A stretch of DNA of 64,000 bases from JAPOXR01 sp965199765. GTDB taxonomy: Bacteria; Pseudomonadota; Alphaproteobacteria; Rhodobacterales; Rhodobacteraceae. Shown here one piece after another: positions 34,533-43,239 of the stretch; the stretch's first letter is position 1, and each line of letters opens with the position of its first letter. Under the pieces are notes generated by a model, which saw nothing but the letters and a program-made list of their open reading frames with translations, made no database searches and was not told the DNA's origin. The stretch is from the NCBI GenBank assembly GCA_965199765.1, contig CBDATC010000002.1:806001-870000 (forward strand). The letters run 5' to 3'. A program made the position numbers and the translations under genes.

Positions 34533-35635
34533 TGCGCGCCGAATGCTCGAAATGCCGCGATTGATTGAACAACGGCGTCGCAGTCCGATTCAGTGCCGAT
34601 AGAGATTCTCAGACAATCCGAGAACCCATAAGCCTCCATGCGCCTTACAATGATGCCATCTTTGCGAAACCAATCATCGCAGGCTGCGGCCTCTGCATCA
34701 TCTTTGAATCGAGCCAGCACAAAATTTGCAAAAGAGCGATCGGTCAGCACGCCAAGCTCGGCAAGCCGCTTTCGAAGCCGTTTCCGGTTAGCCGCGTTCT
34801 CTCTTTGGCTGCGGGCAATGAAATCCCTATCGCCCAGCGCCGCCACCGCAGCAGCCTGCGAAGGACCCGATACGTTGAACGGCTCCCGTATTCTGTTCAA
34901 TACGCTCATGATTCTGGCTGAACCGTACCCAAAACCCACCCGAAGCGCTGCAAGACCATGAATTTTGGAAAAAGTTCTTGTTGCGACGACGTTATCCCGA
35001 TCATGGGCAAGTCTCATGCTTCCGTCATCCATATCCGAAAATTCGGCATATGCGCCGTCCAACACCAAGATAACCGTCTTGGGCAAAGAATCCGCTAATG
35101 TTCGAAGTTCCGAACCATCAAGCATGGTTCCTGTCGGATTGGAAGGGTTGGCAAGATACACGATACGTGTTCGAGAATTACAGGATTGGACAATATTTCC
35201 GATTTCCGCGCGCCTCTCTGACTCGTCAACTGAAACCGGATGCGCTCCGACCGCCTTCGCAAAAATCGGATACATCAAGAAGCTGTGCCGTGTGTGAATG
35301 ACTTCAGTGCCGGGCCCTGCAAAGGCCTGAGCCACAAGCGCCAGCACCTCGTCCGAACCAGCGCCGCAAACAATCCTTTCCGGATCAATTCCATAATTTT
35401 CCGCCACCGCCGCGCGAAGCGCTTCGTGTCCGGACGAAGGATAGAGACTAAGATCGTCCACTGCTGCGCGGAACGCCGCTTTCGCAGCTTCACTCGGCCC
35501 TCGCGGCGCTTCATTGGAACTCAGCTTAATAACGGACTGCCTGCCTGCAAGTTTAGATTCACCCGCAGCATACGGGGTAAACGCGGCAATACGGGAAGAT
35601 AAACACTTATCCGAGTCCGCTGTGGAATGGTCCAT
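34529..35635 (-). CDS. hisC: histidinol-phosphate aminotransferase
   Basis: A 368-residue class I/II PLP aminotransferase. In this pairing with tyrA it serves histidine and probably aromatic amino acid synthesis. Motifs: IKLSSNEAPRGPSEAAKAAF near the N-terminus, CGAGSDEVLALVAQAFAGPG, LANPSNPTGTML, LVLDGAYAEF, and the PLP lysine in TRTFSKIHGLAALRVGFGYG. C-terminal RISIGTESDCDAVV. The ATG at 35635 gives a normal length. Confidence 0.93.
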   Translation of the reverse strand: MDHSTADSDKCLSSRIAAFTPYAAGESKLAGRQSVIKLSSNEAPRGPSEAAKAAFRAAVDDLSLYPSSGHEALRAAVAENYGIDPERIVCGAGSDEVLALVAQAFAGPGTEVIHTRHSFLMYPIFAKAVGAHPVSVDESERRAEIGNIVQSCNSRTRIVYLANPSNPTGTMLDGSELRTLADSLPKTVILVLDGAYAEFSDMDDGSMRLAHDRDNVVATRTFSKIHGLAALRVGFGYGSARIMSVLNRIREPFNVSGPSQAAAVAALGDRDFIARSQRENAANRKRLRKRLAELGVLTDRSFANFVLARFKDDAEAAACDDWFRKDGIIVRRMEAYGFSDCLRISIGTESDCDAVVQSIAAFRAFGAQ

Positions 35636-36941
35636 TGATGATCCTTTTTCAGCCGAATGCTCTTACTTGGAGTGTTCGCTCCAAACAAGCAAACAATCTT
35701 TGCCCTTGAAGAATATCATAGAAAATTCCACCAAACGATCATTCGATTGAGGGGATATATCAGACGCTAAGACGTTCCAATCCAGTCAAAAAATGAACCG
35801 CAGACAGTAATCACACCCGGCGACGTTGGAGGGTGATCATCCCGTCTTCTCTCGAAGGGAATAACTGATTTCTCGCAAGCGACCATGAGCGCGGATCGAC
35901 TCAATACCAACAGCTGATCGATGCGAAGACGCCAAATGACCGCTATTCATTGGAGCATGCAGTGAATCTGACAAAAGCGCTTCAAATCTTTGAAAGACTC
36001 CGTTTCGGTGCTGATTTTCTTGGTTTGTGGACGGGATTGCCCGAATTGAAATCCAATTGGGTTGCCCGCCTCCGCGATTAAGGCAGCAGAGACGGGCATG
36101 TGGAGCGTTGACTCCGCGGGAGGGTCTGAACCTTAGCTACAGGAGCCGAATTGCAGCTTGGCCGCACCTTCCCAATTTTGTCTTTCCGCGTCCTGAATGG
36201 ATGCTCGTGGCAAAACCCGAATCTTTTGCCGCAAGGATAAGAGCGGAAAGACAGGGTCATTATAGACACTGAATTATAGATGGCAAGAGTCCACTCAGGC
36301 CTTTCCCGATGGTCAATCATGTCTCTGCCTGGCTGCAGCCAGGTTGAAACACGTCGCCGGAACACAATGGAGCACGCGAAATTACATGAATTTGGATCCG
36401 CTGCGCGAGATGAAACTTCAACATAACGGAGCCGCATTCGCTCGGTCGAAAGTGCGAAAGATTCTGGACACTACCGGTGCACGGATCGGGGTGTTACGCT
36501 TGGTTCGGAATGTTCGGTCACTGTTTAGGCTGAACGTTTAATTCGGAGAGTGGATCGCTTTGATCGCTTCGTAGGGCGCAGATGGAAGTGGAGCCCTGTT
36601 CGTGCGAATTTACAACCCCGCTGCAGCATCAGCACGAGGCGACGCTGAATTTGCGGCCCCGCGCCTTGCAGCAGTCTTCGCCCTTCCGCGCCAAACACTT
36701 CTGCACAAAAGGAAAGCAAACATTCAATGGTCCGCAGCAAATAGCTTCAAACGCAGCACTCTGTGGAGAGGCGTATGCGAGTTTGCAGCAAAATTCTCCG
36801 ATTGGGATCGCAAACCTGTTCCGAATGTGTGGAGTCGTGGGGGGTTCTTGAGACCGCACCGTCGCCTGCAAGCCCCGCGCGGCGTCATATTGTCGCGGTA
36901 GCAGAGTGGTTATGCGCCTGGGCCGCGACTCCATGATCCGG
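35636..36941. other. 1.3-kb gene-poor stretch upstream of hisC
   Basis: No supported gene. It contains copy C of the dispersed repeat (36298-36467) and a GC-rich hairpin (36892-36929) near its right end. The hisC promoter should lie near 35640-35760. Several frames of 60-120 codons cross the stretch but are antisense to the repeat or lack natural composition. The stretch probably includes the unresolved left boundary of the IS1595-type element. Confidence 0.4.
36298..36467 (-). repeat. 170-bp dispersed repeat, copy C (inverted relative to copy B)
   Basis: The reverse complement matches 22071-22241 along its full length with scattered substitutions. It has the same terminal AGAATCTTTCGCACTTT and the same internal palindrome. 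Inserted in gene-free DNA. Confidence 0.7.
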
Positions 36942-37094
36942 TTAGGCGTCCCTGTCGGTCACCATCTTGATCGGCCGCAGGACCGCCATCGCCAGTTCGT
37001 CCGGCGTTGCGTCCACCTTCACAGGCTCGTCCAGTTCGGCCTTGCTCGGCTGGTGGGTGTGCGACTTGACCCGCACCGTCGGCTTATCTGTCAT
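36942..37094 (-). CDS. small passenger protein, 50 residues, unknown function
   Basis: Begins MTDKPTVRVKSHTHQPSKAE and is acidic towards its end, with no membrane segment. The ATG overlaps the endonuclease stop by 11 bp, so it is probably translated as the last gene of the cassette. Family not recognised. It could be a control or antitoxin-like partner, but nothing in the sequence shows a helix-turn-helix. Confidence 0.55.
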   Translation of the reverse strand: MTDKPTVRVKSHTHQPSKAELDEPVKVDATPDELAMAVLRPIKMVTDRDA

Positions 37095-37725
37095 TGCGGT
37101 TCCCCCTATGCGCCGAGATTGTTGCCAAGATATCCGCGGCACCTTCTTCACGGTTTGGCAAATGGGAAACTTCCGGTCGTCCGGGGTGTACAGTATCCCA
37201 CTGCGACCGTGCTTGCTGTCCTCTCCCCCAGCCTGGTGCATTGATTCCGAAGCCGGATACCACGACGTTCCATAACGGCTCCGCTTCGGCGATCATAACC
37301 TGCTCTGTCAAGCCGATCCAAACGGGATCGAGAACGAGCCATCGACAACGGAAGTCCTCCAGGTCGAGGTTCTCGACAGCCTCAATCGAGCGAGCGTGTT
37401 TCGACAGTCGCTCGTGGAGCGCTCGGTTCGGCTTTGCTGCCGCCTGTCGCCCCTGTCTTCCACCGGGCGGATTGGCTCTGCCGACATAGATCGGATCGCT
37501 GTCGTGCATTCCGGCGTACGCTGGGAACTCGCCGACATAATGGAGCGTGTAAACGCCTGCACCGTCGAATGCCGCGAGAGGAAACGTTGCTGCATGGTAG
37601 CTCATCAGTGCGCGGGCTGCGTTTCTGCCCAGTTCATCCACATTGAGCGGATCGTAGACCCGTCCTGCGCTCGCATCGCGTTCCGTTCCGACAGACGATC
37701 CAGAAACAATGTCGTTTTCGGGCAT
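37084..37725 (-). CDS. Eco29kI-type restriction endonuclease (GIY-YIG)
   Basis: A 213-residue type II endonuclease of the Eco29kI family, built on the GIY-YIG nuclease fold. GVYTLHYVG (Tyr59) and DPIYVGRANPPGG (Tyr80) form the GIY-YIG pair. ALHERLSKHARSI supplies Arg106 and His110, LTEQVMIAEAEPLWN the catalytic Glu141 and Asn153. These match the six active-site residues known for the family in order and approximate spacing. Eco29kI cuts CCGCGG; the site of this enzyme is unknown. Its start lies 92 bp inside the methyltransferase frame. Confidence 0.85.
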   Translation of the reverse strand: MPENDIVSGSSVGTERDASAGRVYDPLNVDELGRNAARALMSYHAATFPLAAFDGAGVYTLHYVGEFPAYAGMHDSDPIYVGRANPPGGRQGRQAAAKPNRALHERLSKHARSIEAVENLDLEDFRCRWLVLDPVWIGLTEQVMIAEAEPLWNVVVSGFGINAPGWGRGQQARSQWDTVHPGRPEVSHLPNREEGAADILATISAHRGNRNDR

Positions 37726-38365
37726 GATGCGCCGTCTTCCACTTGTTCGAGGCCATCGGCCCGGTGCGCACCTTAACGATCAGATCGCAGACCGTAAACC
37801 CCGCGTCTGCGGCCATGGTCATGAAATCGACGTGCGCCCATCGGGAACGGTGGTTGTTCACCATGTCCGTGATCTTCGCCAGCAGCAAACCTTCCGGTTT
37901 CAGGACCCGCTTCGCCTGTTCGAGGAACGGCGGATACAGGTAGCTCAAGGTCCACCCGTGTTCCTTGCCGCACTCCATCGTCGCGCCGAAATCCACGTCG
38001 AAGCGCTTCCGGCTCTTGTCGCGCCCCTGCGGGCCGACGTGTGGGGGATCGAAGACGACGACACCGAAAGCGTTGTCCTGTACCCCTTCCATGACCCGGT
38101 TGTCGCCGACGATCATGGGCTTGTGGCGGGGGTCTATATCCATCGATACGATGCGGCGGGACGACCCTTTCCAGAATCTCCCGGCATTGAATGTCGCATC
38201 CAAGATCGGCTCAACCGGGATTGACGGGTAGAAGGCGAAAATGCGTTCCAGCAGTTCCGCATCGCCGCCTTCCCATACGCTGCTCAGCGGCTCGTACTGC
38301 TCAGCCGGCTGTTCCGTTTTGCGTTCTGGCGCGGCTTCCCCGACCGCCGGGTTCAAACCGGTCAT
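37634..38365 (-). CDS. DNA amino-methyltransferase (DPPH motif), modification partner
   Basis: A 243-residue class I methyltransferase. A SAM-binding segment ILDATFNAGRFWKG is followed by IVSMDIDPRHKPMIVGDN (residues ~55-90) and the catalytic motif VVVFDPPHVGPQG (~105-117). LKPEGLLLAKITDMV matches the later core strand. The DPPH motif is that of N4-cytosine or N6-adenine DNA methyltransferases, not the PC motif of 5-methylcytosine enzymes. Its ATG overlaps the transposase stop (ATGA), and its 3' end overlaps the endonuclease by 92 bp. It should protect the endonuclease site. Confidence 0.8.
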   Translation of the reverse strand: MTGLNPAVGEAAPERKTEQPAEQYEPLSSVWEGGDAELLERIFAFYPSIPVEPILDATFNAGRFWKGSSRRIVSMDIDPRHKPMIVGDNRVMEGVQDNAFGVVVFDPPHVGPQGRDKSRKRFDVDFGATMECGKEHGWTLSYLYPPFLEQAKRVLKPEGLLLAKITDMVNNHRSRWAHVDFMTMAADAGFTVCDLIVKVRTGPMASNKWKTAHHARKRHCFWIVCRNGTRCERRTGLRSAQCG

Positions 38366-39306
38366 GCCACCAACTCCCGATACCGCAGCCGTTTCCCGAC
38401 CATCTGCCCGGCGAGGATGCCCATCTGGTCGGCGGTGTGGGCCTCGCGGACGTTGTGCCGCCCGGAGGACTCCGTCGTGTACCGATCAAGATGCTTCTCG
38501 CTGAAATGGCGGTAGGTCCCTTGGCAGCCCCGCTTGAGCATAGACCAGAAGGATTCGATGCCGTCAGTGTGAGCCTGCCCGCGCACATGCTCGCCAGCCG
38601 AATGCCGGACCGCTTCGTAATCGAACGGCATTCCTCTGTAGCCAGCCGCATCATCGGTGTAGACCGTCCCGCCCGGCGCCGCGTGATCTTTCACGAAGTC
38701 TTGCAGGGTGGACGTTTTCGTGTCCGGGATGGTGTAGGCCGATACGTGATTCGTCTCGCGGTCCCTGGTGCCCGCTACGATGGCCTTCCCAGCTGTTCCG
38801 CGCTCCGTCAGTTCGGCCCGCTTGTCCTTGTGCATATTCTTGCGGCGCCCGCCGAAATACGTCTCGTCGGCCTCCACAGGGCCGTCAAACAACGGGTTGC
38901 CGGTCTCGAACGCCTTGCGAATGCGGTGCGCCAGATGCCATGCTGACTTCTGCGTGATCTCCAGATCGCGGTGCAGCTTCATGCTCGACACGCCCTTCAG
39001 GTGCGTCGTCACCAGATAGATTGCAATCGCCCAGGTCTGATAGCCCATCTTCGACCCTTCCATGATGTTGCCCGTCTTAAGCGAGAACATCGGACGACCT
39101 TCGCAGTCCCGGCAACGGTGCGTCATCGTCTTGTGCTTGATGCCGGACTGGACATTCGTCGATCCGCAGCGGGGGCAGTGCGGCCCTTCCGGCCAAATCT
39201 TCGCTTCGAACCACTCGCGGGCTGCATCATCGTCCGGGAACATCCGCATCAGCTTCGTAAGGCTGATGCCCTTCCAGTGTGCCTTTGCCGGTCCCTTCTG
39301 CGCCAT
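38362..39306 (-). CDS. IS1595-family (ISXO2-like) transposase
   Basis: A 314-residue transposase. The N-terminal zinc ribbon HCPRCGSTNVQ ... HRCRDCEGRPMF (residues ~40-75) is followed by the DDE core: GPVEADETYFGG (first Asp), VYTDDAAGYRG (second Asp) and TDGIESFWSMLKRG (Glu). The C-terminal SSGRHNVREAHTADQM is typical. All catalytic residues are present, so it may be active. The ATG at 39306 has GGGAA upstream; a longer frame runs into the element end. The 3' end is coupled to the methyltransferase. Confidence 0.93.
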   Translation of the reverse strand: MAQKGPAKAHWKGISLTKLMRMFPDDDAAREWFEAKIWPEGPHCPRCGSTNVQSGIKHKTMTHRCRDCEGRPMFSLKTGNIMEGSKMGYQTWAIAIYLVTTHLKGVSSMKLHRDLEITQKSAWHLAHRIRKAFETGNPLFDGPVEADETYFGGRRKNMHKDKRAELTERGTAGKAIVAGTRDRETNHVSAYTIPDTKTSTLQDFVKDHAAPGGTVYTDDAAGYRGMPFDYEAVRHSAGEHVRGQAHTDGIESFWSMLKRGCQGTYRHFSEKHLDRYTTESSGRHNVREAHTADQMGILAGQMVGKRLRYRELVA

Positions 39307-39327
39307 CGCCTGTTTCCCGCCGTGTTG

Positions 39328-39357
39328 ATTATAATGTAAGCACTCCGGCGGAACCAA
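39328..39357 (-). promoter_or_regulatory. probable promoter of the transposase/restriction-modification operon
   Basis: On the minus strand TTGGTT and TATAAT are separated by 18 bp, about 22 bp before the transposase ATG and just inside the element end. It would drive all four cassette genes. Confidence 0.6.
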
Positions 39358-39361
39358 TCAA

Positions 39362-39391
39362 CACCTTTTGTGACTTTCGTATATAATCCCC
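39362..39391 (-). repeat. right terminal inverted repeat of IS1595-type element 1
   Basis: On the minus strand it begins GGGGATTATATACGAAAG. The ends of element 2 begin GGGAAATTATATACGG and GGGAATTATATACAG, so the outer 14 bases are conserved between elements. The priA stop lies 63 bp further right. Confidence 0.6.
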
Positions 39392-39453
39392 ATTATTTTA
39401 GGATGTACGAAACACAATCTTGGTCGAAACCGCAAAATCCTTGACCAACATAG

Positions 39454-41661
39454 TCAGACAAATCTTTGCGGATCGATATCAATTGTAACGCGCACCTGCG
39501 CTGGCTGTACAAACTTAGACCGCCATTTCTGAATCGCTCTCGGCAAAGGAGCTCGCTTGCTTGCCTTGATAAGCAAGCGGTATCGAAAGTGTCCTCTGAT
39601 CCGAGAAACCGGAGCGGGAGCTGGCCCGAAGATTCTGGCGCCAATTTCGTCGATCTCAGCCGAGTCCAATACCATGCTTCTCCCAAATCCTTGAACAACC
39701 TTTTCAACCGGACCTGATAAAATGATCGCAGCATACCGTCCGAAGGGCGGCGCCCCGGCCACGCGTCGCTCTGCTGCTTCAGCGGCCCAGAATTCCTCAT
39801 CATTCCCTGACATTATGGCTTGAATGACCGGATGGTCAGGCTGCCAGGTTTGCAAGAGAGCTATGCCTCTTCCAGTGTCATGAGTTCGCCCGGCCCGGCC
39901 CGCAACCTGCGTCATAAGCTGGAATGTTCGTTCGGAAGCGCGCAGATCACATCCATACAACCCAAGATCAGCATCGATAACGCCAACCAACTTCAAAAAT
40001 GGAAAATTATGTCCCTTCGCAATTATCTGCGTCCCGACGATAATTTGGACGTGCCCCTCGCGCACCAATTTCAGCTGATGCGCCAACGCCGCCGGAGAGT
40101 TGCCGATATCAGAGGACAGAACGGCGATCGGCGCGTCGGGAAATAGATTGTTCGCTTCTTCCATCAGCCTTTCAACTCCCGGGCCGATGGCCGCCAGTTG
40201 TCCTTCGGCTCCGCAATCAGGACATATGGTCGGCAAGGGCGATGCGCGACCGCATTGATGACAAATAAGCTGGTCAACAAATCGGTGCTGCACCAGTCTC
40301 GCATCGCATTCTGGACAGCTGAATTGAGCTCCGCAAGCTCTGCACACTGTGAGCGGTGCGTAGCCGCGACGATTCAAGAACAACATCGCCTGATTGCCGC
40401 CTTCCAACGTATTCCGCATTTCATGCGCCATGGCCGCTGAAATCCATTTACCTCTTTCGAGACCTTCGCTGCGTAAATCAATCACTTCCATTTCCGGCAG
40501 TTGCACGGACCGAACCCGCGTTGGCAACTCCAGCTGATGGTATTTTCCCTCGCGAGCGTTGTTCCATGTCTCGAGTGAAGGTGTCGCCGACGCCAACACT
40601 ATCAGCGCATCACAGATTGAAGCCCGAAGCACCGCCATGTCTCTGGCATTGTAGAGCACCACGTCTTCTTGCTTATACGAAATGTCGTGCTCTTCATCGA
40701 CAATGATCAACCCCAAATCTCTGAATGGAAGAAACAACGCGGATCGCGCACCAACAACCAATTGAACCGAACCGTCGCCTGCCGCGCGCCAGAGTCTGCG
40801 TCGCTCTGAACCGGCTATGCCTGAATGCCATTCAGCCGGTTCTGCTCCGAACCGGTCCTTGATTCGTCCAATGAATTCCGTTGTCAGAGCAATCTCCGGC
40901 AAAAGAAGCAAAACCTGCCTTCCCGACCTAAATGCTTCTGAAACAGCTTCAAGATAGACCTCTGTCTTTCCCGATCCCGTAACGCCTTTTAGCAGTACCC
41001 GGCAAAATGACTTCTCACGGATTTTCTTGCGAAGGAAAGCGGATGCTGTCCTTTGTTCGTCAGACAGCTCGAATTCTGTTGGAATGGCCTTTAGTCTTTG
41101 ATACTCGCGTTCTTTGTTCACCCAAATCCGTTCGAGCATTCCACTTTTTTCAAGCCCTTTGACCACTGCTGCACTGACCTGTGCAACTCCTTGGATGAAT
41201 TGCGCGGAAACAGCTTCATCATCAAGATCCGAACAAAGTTCTAACACCCGTTCACGCGCTGGCGTCATGCGTTCGGGCAATTGACCGGTGAATCGATAGA
41301 GGCCACGTCTTGGCCGCGGTTCACGAATGCCGGGGGCTCGAGTTGCCAGTCTGACCATCATTGGAAGACTTGTTACAGTATGCTGAGACGCGCGTTCCAA
41401 AAACCGCATCATGCTCTCTGTCATGGGCGCGACATCATGTTTTCGCAGTATACTCTTAAGCCGCGCGTCTGGTATCATTCCGTCGCCGGGCCCCCATACA
41501 ATACCGATTTCCCGCGACTGGCCAAGTGATACCTCCACCACATCGCCAAGATGCACGCCTCCGCTGGGAGCGAGATAGTCCAGTCCCCGGTCAAATGGTC
41601 GTGGCACAACGACGGAAACGCGTTTACCTTCTTCCCAGTGATCCCGACCGTTAGACTTCAA
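39454..41661 (-). CDS. priA: primosomal protein N' (replication restart helicase)
   Basis: A 735-residue PriA that reloads the replicative helicase at stalled forks. N-terminal DNA-binding domain (RPFDRGLDYLAPSGGVHLGD), helicase core with Walker A GVTGSGKTEVYLEA and Walker B IIVDEEHDISYKQ. A zinc-binding insert carries paired cysteines (CRACGAQFSCPECDARL, CHQCG, CPDCGAEG). Further motifs are GTQIIAKGHNFP and QVAGRAGR. The first codon is TTG at 41661, with GGAACAGGA upstream; no in-frame ATG is better. Element 1 has inserted near its 3' end without damaging it. Confidence 0.95.
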   Translation of the reverse strand: MKSNGRDHWEEGKRVSVVVPRPFDRGLDYLAPSGGVHLGDVVEVSLGQSREIGIVWGPGDGMIPDARLKSILRKHDVAPMTESMMRFLERASQHTVTSLPMMVRLATRAPGIREPRPRRGLYRFTGQLPERMTPARERVLELCSDLDDEAVSAQFIQGVAQVSAAVVKGLEKSGMLERIWVNKEREYQRLKAIPTEFELSDEQRTASAFLRKKIREKSFCRVLLKGVTGSGKTEVYLEAVSEAFRSGRQVLLLLPEIALTTEFIGRIKDRFGAEPAEWHSGIAGSERRRLWRAAGDGSVQLVVGARSALFLPFRDLGLIIVDEEHDISYKQEDVVLYNARDMAVLRASICDALIVLASATPSLETWNNAREGKYHQLELPTRVRSVQLPEMEVIDLRSEGLERGKWISAAMAHEMRNTLEGGNQAMLFLNRRGYAPLTVCRACGAQFSCPECDARLVQHRFVDQLICHQCGRASPLPTICPDCGAEGQLAAIGPGVERLMEEANNLFPDAPIAVLSSDIGNSPAALAHQLKLVREGHVQIIVGTQIIAKGHNFPFLKLVGVIDADLGLYGCDLRASERTFQLMTQVAGRAGRTHDTGRGIALLQTWQPDHPVIQAIMSGNDEEFWAAEAAERRVAGAPPFGRYAAIILSGPVEKVVQGFGRSMVLDSAEIDEIGARIFGPAPAPVSRIRGHFRYRLLIKASKRAPLPRAIQKWRSKFVQPAQVRVTIDIDPQRFV

Positions 41662-41735
41662 TGTCCTGTTCCATTATCGGCTTGATTTGATAGTGACACG
41701 TTGTAATCCGAATCTCTGTGTTAAGGGTAGGAACG

Positions 41736-42392
41736 ATGCAATTTTTTGTGGACACTGCGGATACCACACAAATCCGCGAACTTTCAGGGCTGGGCATGCT
41801 GGACGGCGTTACAACAAACCCCAGTCTGATTATGAAGTCCGGGCGACGCCATCATGAAGTGATCGCCGAAATCTGTGAAATCGTGCAACCTCTGCCGGTC
41901 AGCGCAGAAGTATTGGCAACAGAATCGGCTGCAATGACGGACGAAGGCTCGGAACTCGCCGCTATCGCAGACAACGTTGTTGTGAAGGTTCCATTAACCT
42001 GGGACGGGTTAAAAGCCTGTCAAACACTCAGTCTCAATGACATTCCGATCAATGTCACGCTTTGTTTCAGCGCCAACCAAGCCCTTCTCGCCGCCAAAGC
42101 CGGAGCTACATACATCAGCCCGTTCATCGGACGTCTCGACGATCTAGGAATCGACGGGATGGACCTGATCGAAAATATTCGGCAAATCTATGACAATTAC
42201 GAATTCAGCACAAAAATTTTGGCAGCATCAGTGCGTTCACCACAACACGTGATGCTATCGGCCCTGGCTGGCGCTGACGTGGCGACAATTCCTCCTCAGG
42301 TAATCCGAAGTCTTCTAAAACATCCGCTGACGGATATCGGCCTTGCTGCTTTCCTTGCCGATGCCGAGAAGGCCAAAACCAACCGAGGATAG
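41736..42392 (+). CDS. fsa: transaldolase / fructose-6-phosphate aldolase-like protein
   Basis: A 218-residue short-type transaldolase (TalC/FSA group). Start MQFFVDTADTTQIREL, then DGVTTNPSLIMKSG, ISAEVLAT-like (PVSAEVLATES), the Schiff-base lysine in NVVVKVPLTWDGLKA, NVTLCFSANQALLAAKAGA and SPFIGRLDDLGIDGM. Acts in pentose phosphate metabolism. I chose the ATG at 41736 after GGGTAGGA. Divergent from priA, the usual neighbourhood of this group. Confidence 0.92.
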   Translation: MQFFVDTADTTQIRELSGLGMLDGVTTNPSLIMKSGRRHHEVIAEICEIVQPLPVSAEVLATESAAMTDEGSELAAIADNVVVKVPLTWDGLKACQTLSLNDIPINVTLCFSANQALLAAKAGATYISPFIGRLDDLGIDGMDLIENIRQIYDNYEFSTKILAASVRSPQHVMLSALAGADVATIPPQVIRSLLKHPLTDIGLAAFLADAEKAKTNRG

Positions 42393-42402
42393 GATCAGTC
42401 CA

Positions 42403-43125
42403 GTGAAAGACTCCCGTCCCGAAACAGACCAAGAGCTGCTGAATAGTGTCCGGACATTTATAAAGTCTTGCCCTGAAGCTGTTTTGGACGATCCCGACAC
42501 CGTGCGTGAATTGGCGACGTCAGCCGAACACACACTGGGCGAAAATGTTGTCGACCTGAGAGACGCAGCACTGAAAATTTTAGAACGCCGTCGTGGCGAA
42601 CTCGAGGAAGTCAATCGTTTGCTCGTTGCTTCCGGCCACGAAAATCTGATGAGTGTGCAGCGTGTGCATGCGGCTGTGCTTGCTCTCTTGGAGGCAAAAA
42701 ACCTCAAACTTCTGCGCATTGCACTCGACGAAGAAATTACAAGAATTCTGCAGGTCGAATGCATTCGACTGCTGCTCGTTGGAAGATTTGACGGATTGGG
42801 CACGCGAACGACTTTAGGAAATACCTTTTTGGTGTGCGAACAAGGATTCATTGACCGGTATTTTGCCGATCCACGCGGTTTGCGGAAAGGGCAGGTGAAA
42901 TTGCGCCATACGATAGACCCGTGGATTGAGTCAGCCTACGGACAGTATGCAAATCAAGTTCGGTCAGAGGCACTGCTGCCGATTTCGTTCTTAAATCCCC
43001 ATCAGTCCGCGTTACTGTTGATCGCGTCAAATAACGCACATCAGTTTGAAGCGGGGATGGGGACTGAGCTGCTTGTATTCTTTCAGCAGGTGTTTCAGCA
43101 CACCATCAGAAAATTGATGCGCTGA
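42403..43125 (+). CDS. DUF484 family protein
   Basis: A 240-residue DUF484 protein with a GAF-like fold. Typical features: FIKSCPEAVLDDPDTVREL at the N-terminus, the helix VVDLRDAALKILERRRGELE and the C-terminal SFLNPHQSALLLIASNNAHQF. The GTG at 42403 (VKDSRPETDQELL) has GGATAGGA upstream and follows the transaldolase stop; the longer frame overlaps that gene. Often encoded directly before xerC, as here. Molecular function unknown. Confidence 0.87.
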   Translation: MKDSRPETDQELLNSVRTFIKSCPEAVLDDPDTVRELATSAEHTLGENVVDLRDAALKILERRRGELEEVNRLLVASGHENLMSVQRVHAAVLALLEAKNLKLLRIALDEEITRILQVECIRLLLVGRFDGLGTRTTLGNTFLVCEQGFIDRYFADPRGLRKGQVKLRHTIDPWIESAYGQYANQVRSEALLPISFLNPHQSALLLIASNNAHQFEAGMGTELLVFFQQVFQHTIRKLMR

Positions 43126-43239
43126 CTGACTTTGCCAAGACTGCAATCCACCAATGGAATTGACAAACACATTAGGTAAGGCGCTGCGGCGCCCATTTGG
43201 GATCCATGGATTTGAAGTCTTCGTTTGGAACAGGTGGCC

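Larger units (their letters stand above)
36942..39391 (-). mobile_element. IS1595-family element carrying a restriction-modification cassette
   Basis: The unit has a transposase followed, on the same strand and with overlapping frames, by a methyltransferase, an endonuclease and a 50-residue protein. The outer right end is the inverted-repeat-like GGGGATTATATACGAAAG (minus strand from 39391). It shares its first bases with the ends of the second IS1595 element at 61156 and 62130. I could not find the matching left repeat: the left limit given here is simply the stop of the last passenger gene. An 8-bp AT-rich target duplicate (ATTATTTT beside the right end) was not found on the left. Confidence 0.7.

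Noticed and set aside
35751..35775. GGGGATATATC as the left inverted repeat of IS1595 element 1
   Set aside because: Only the first few bases match the right end after gaps, flanking bases are not a target duplication, and 1.2 kb of unrelated DNA would lie between it and the passenger genes.
36890..36950. tRNA-like segment (AGCAGAGTGGTTATGCG resembles a D-arm)
   Set aside because: No T-arm consensus, no anticodon stem that pairs, and the GTCGCGG/CCGCGAC arms enclose too short a loop for a tRNA.
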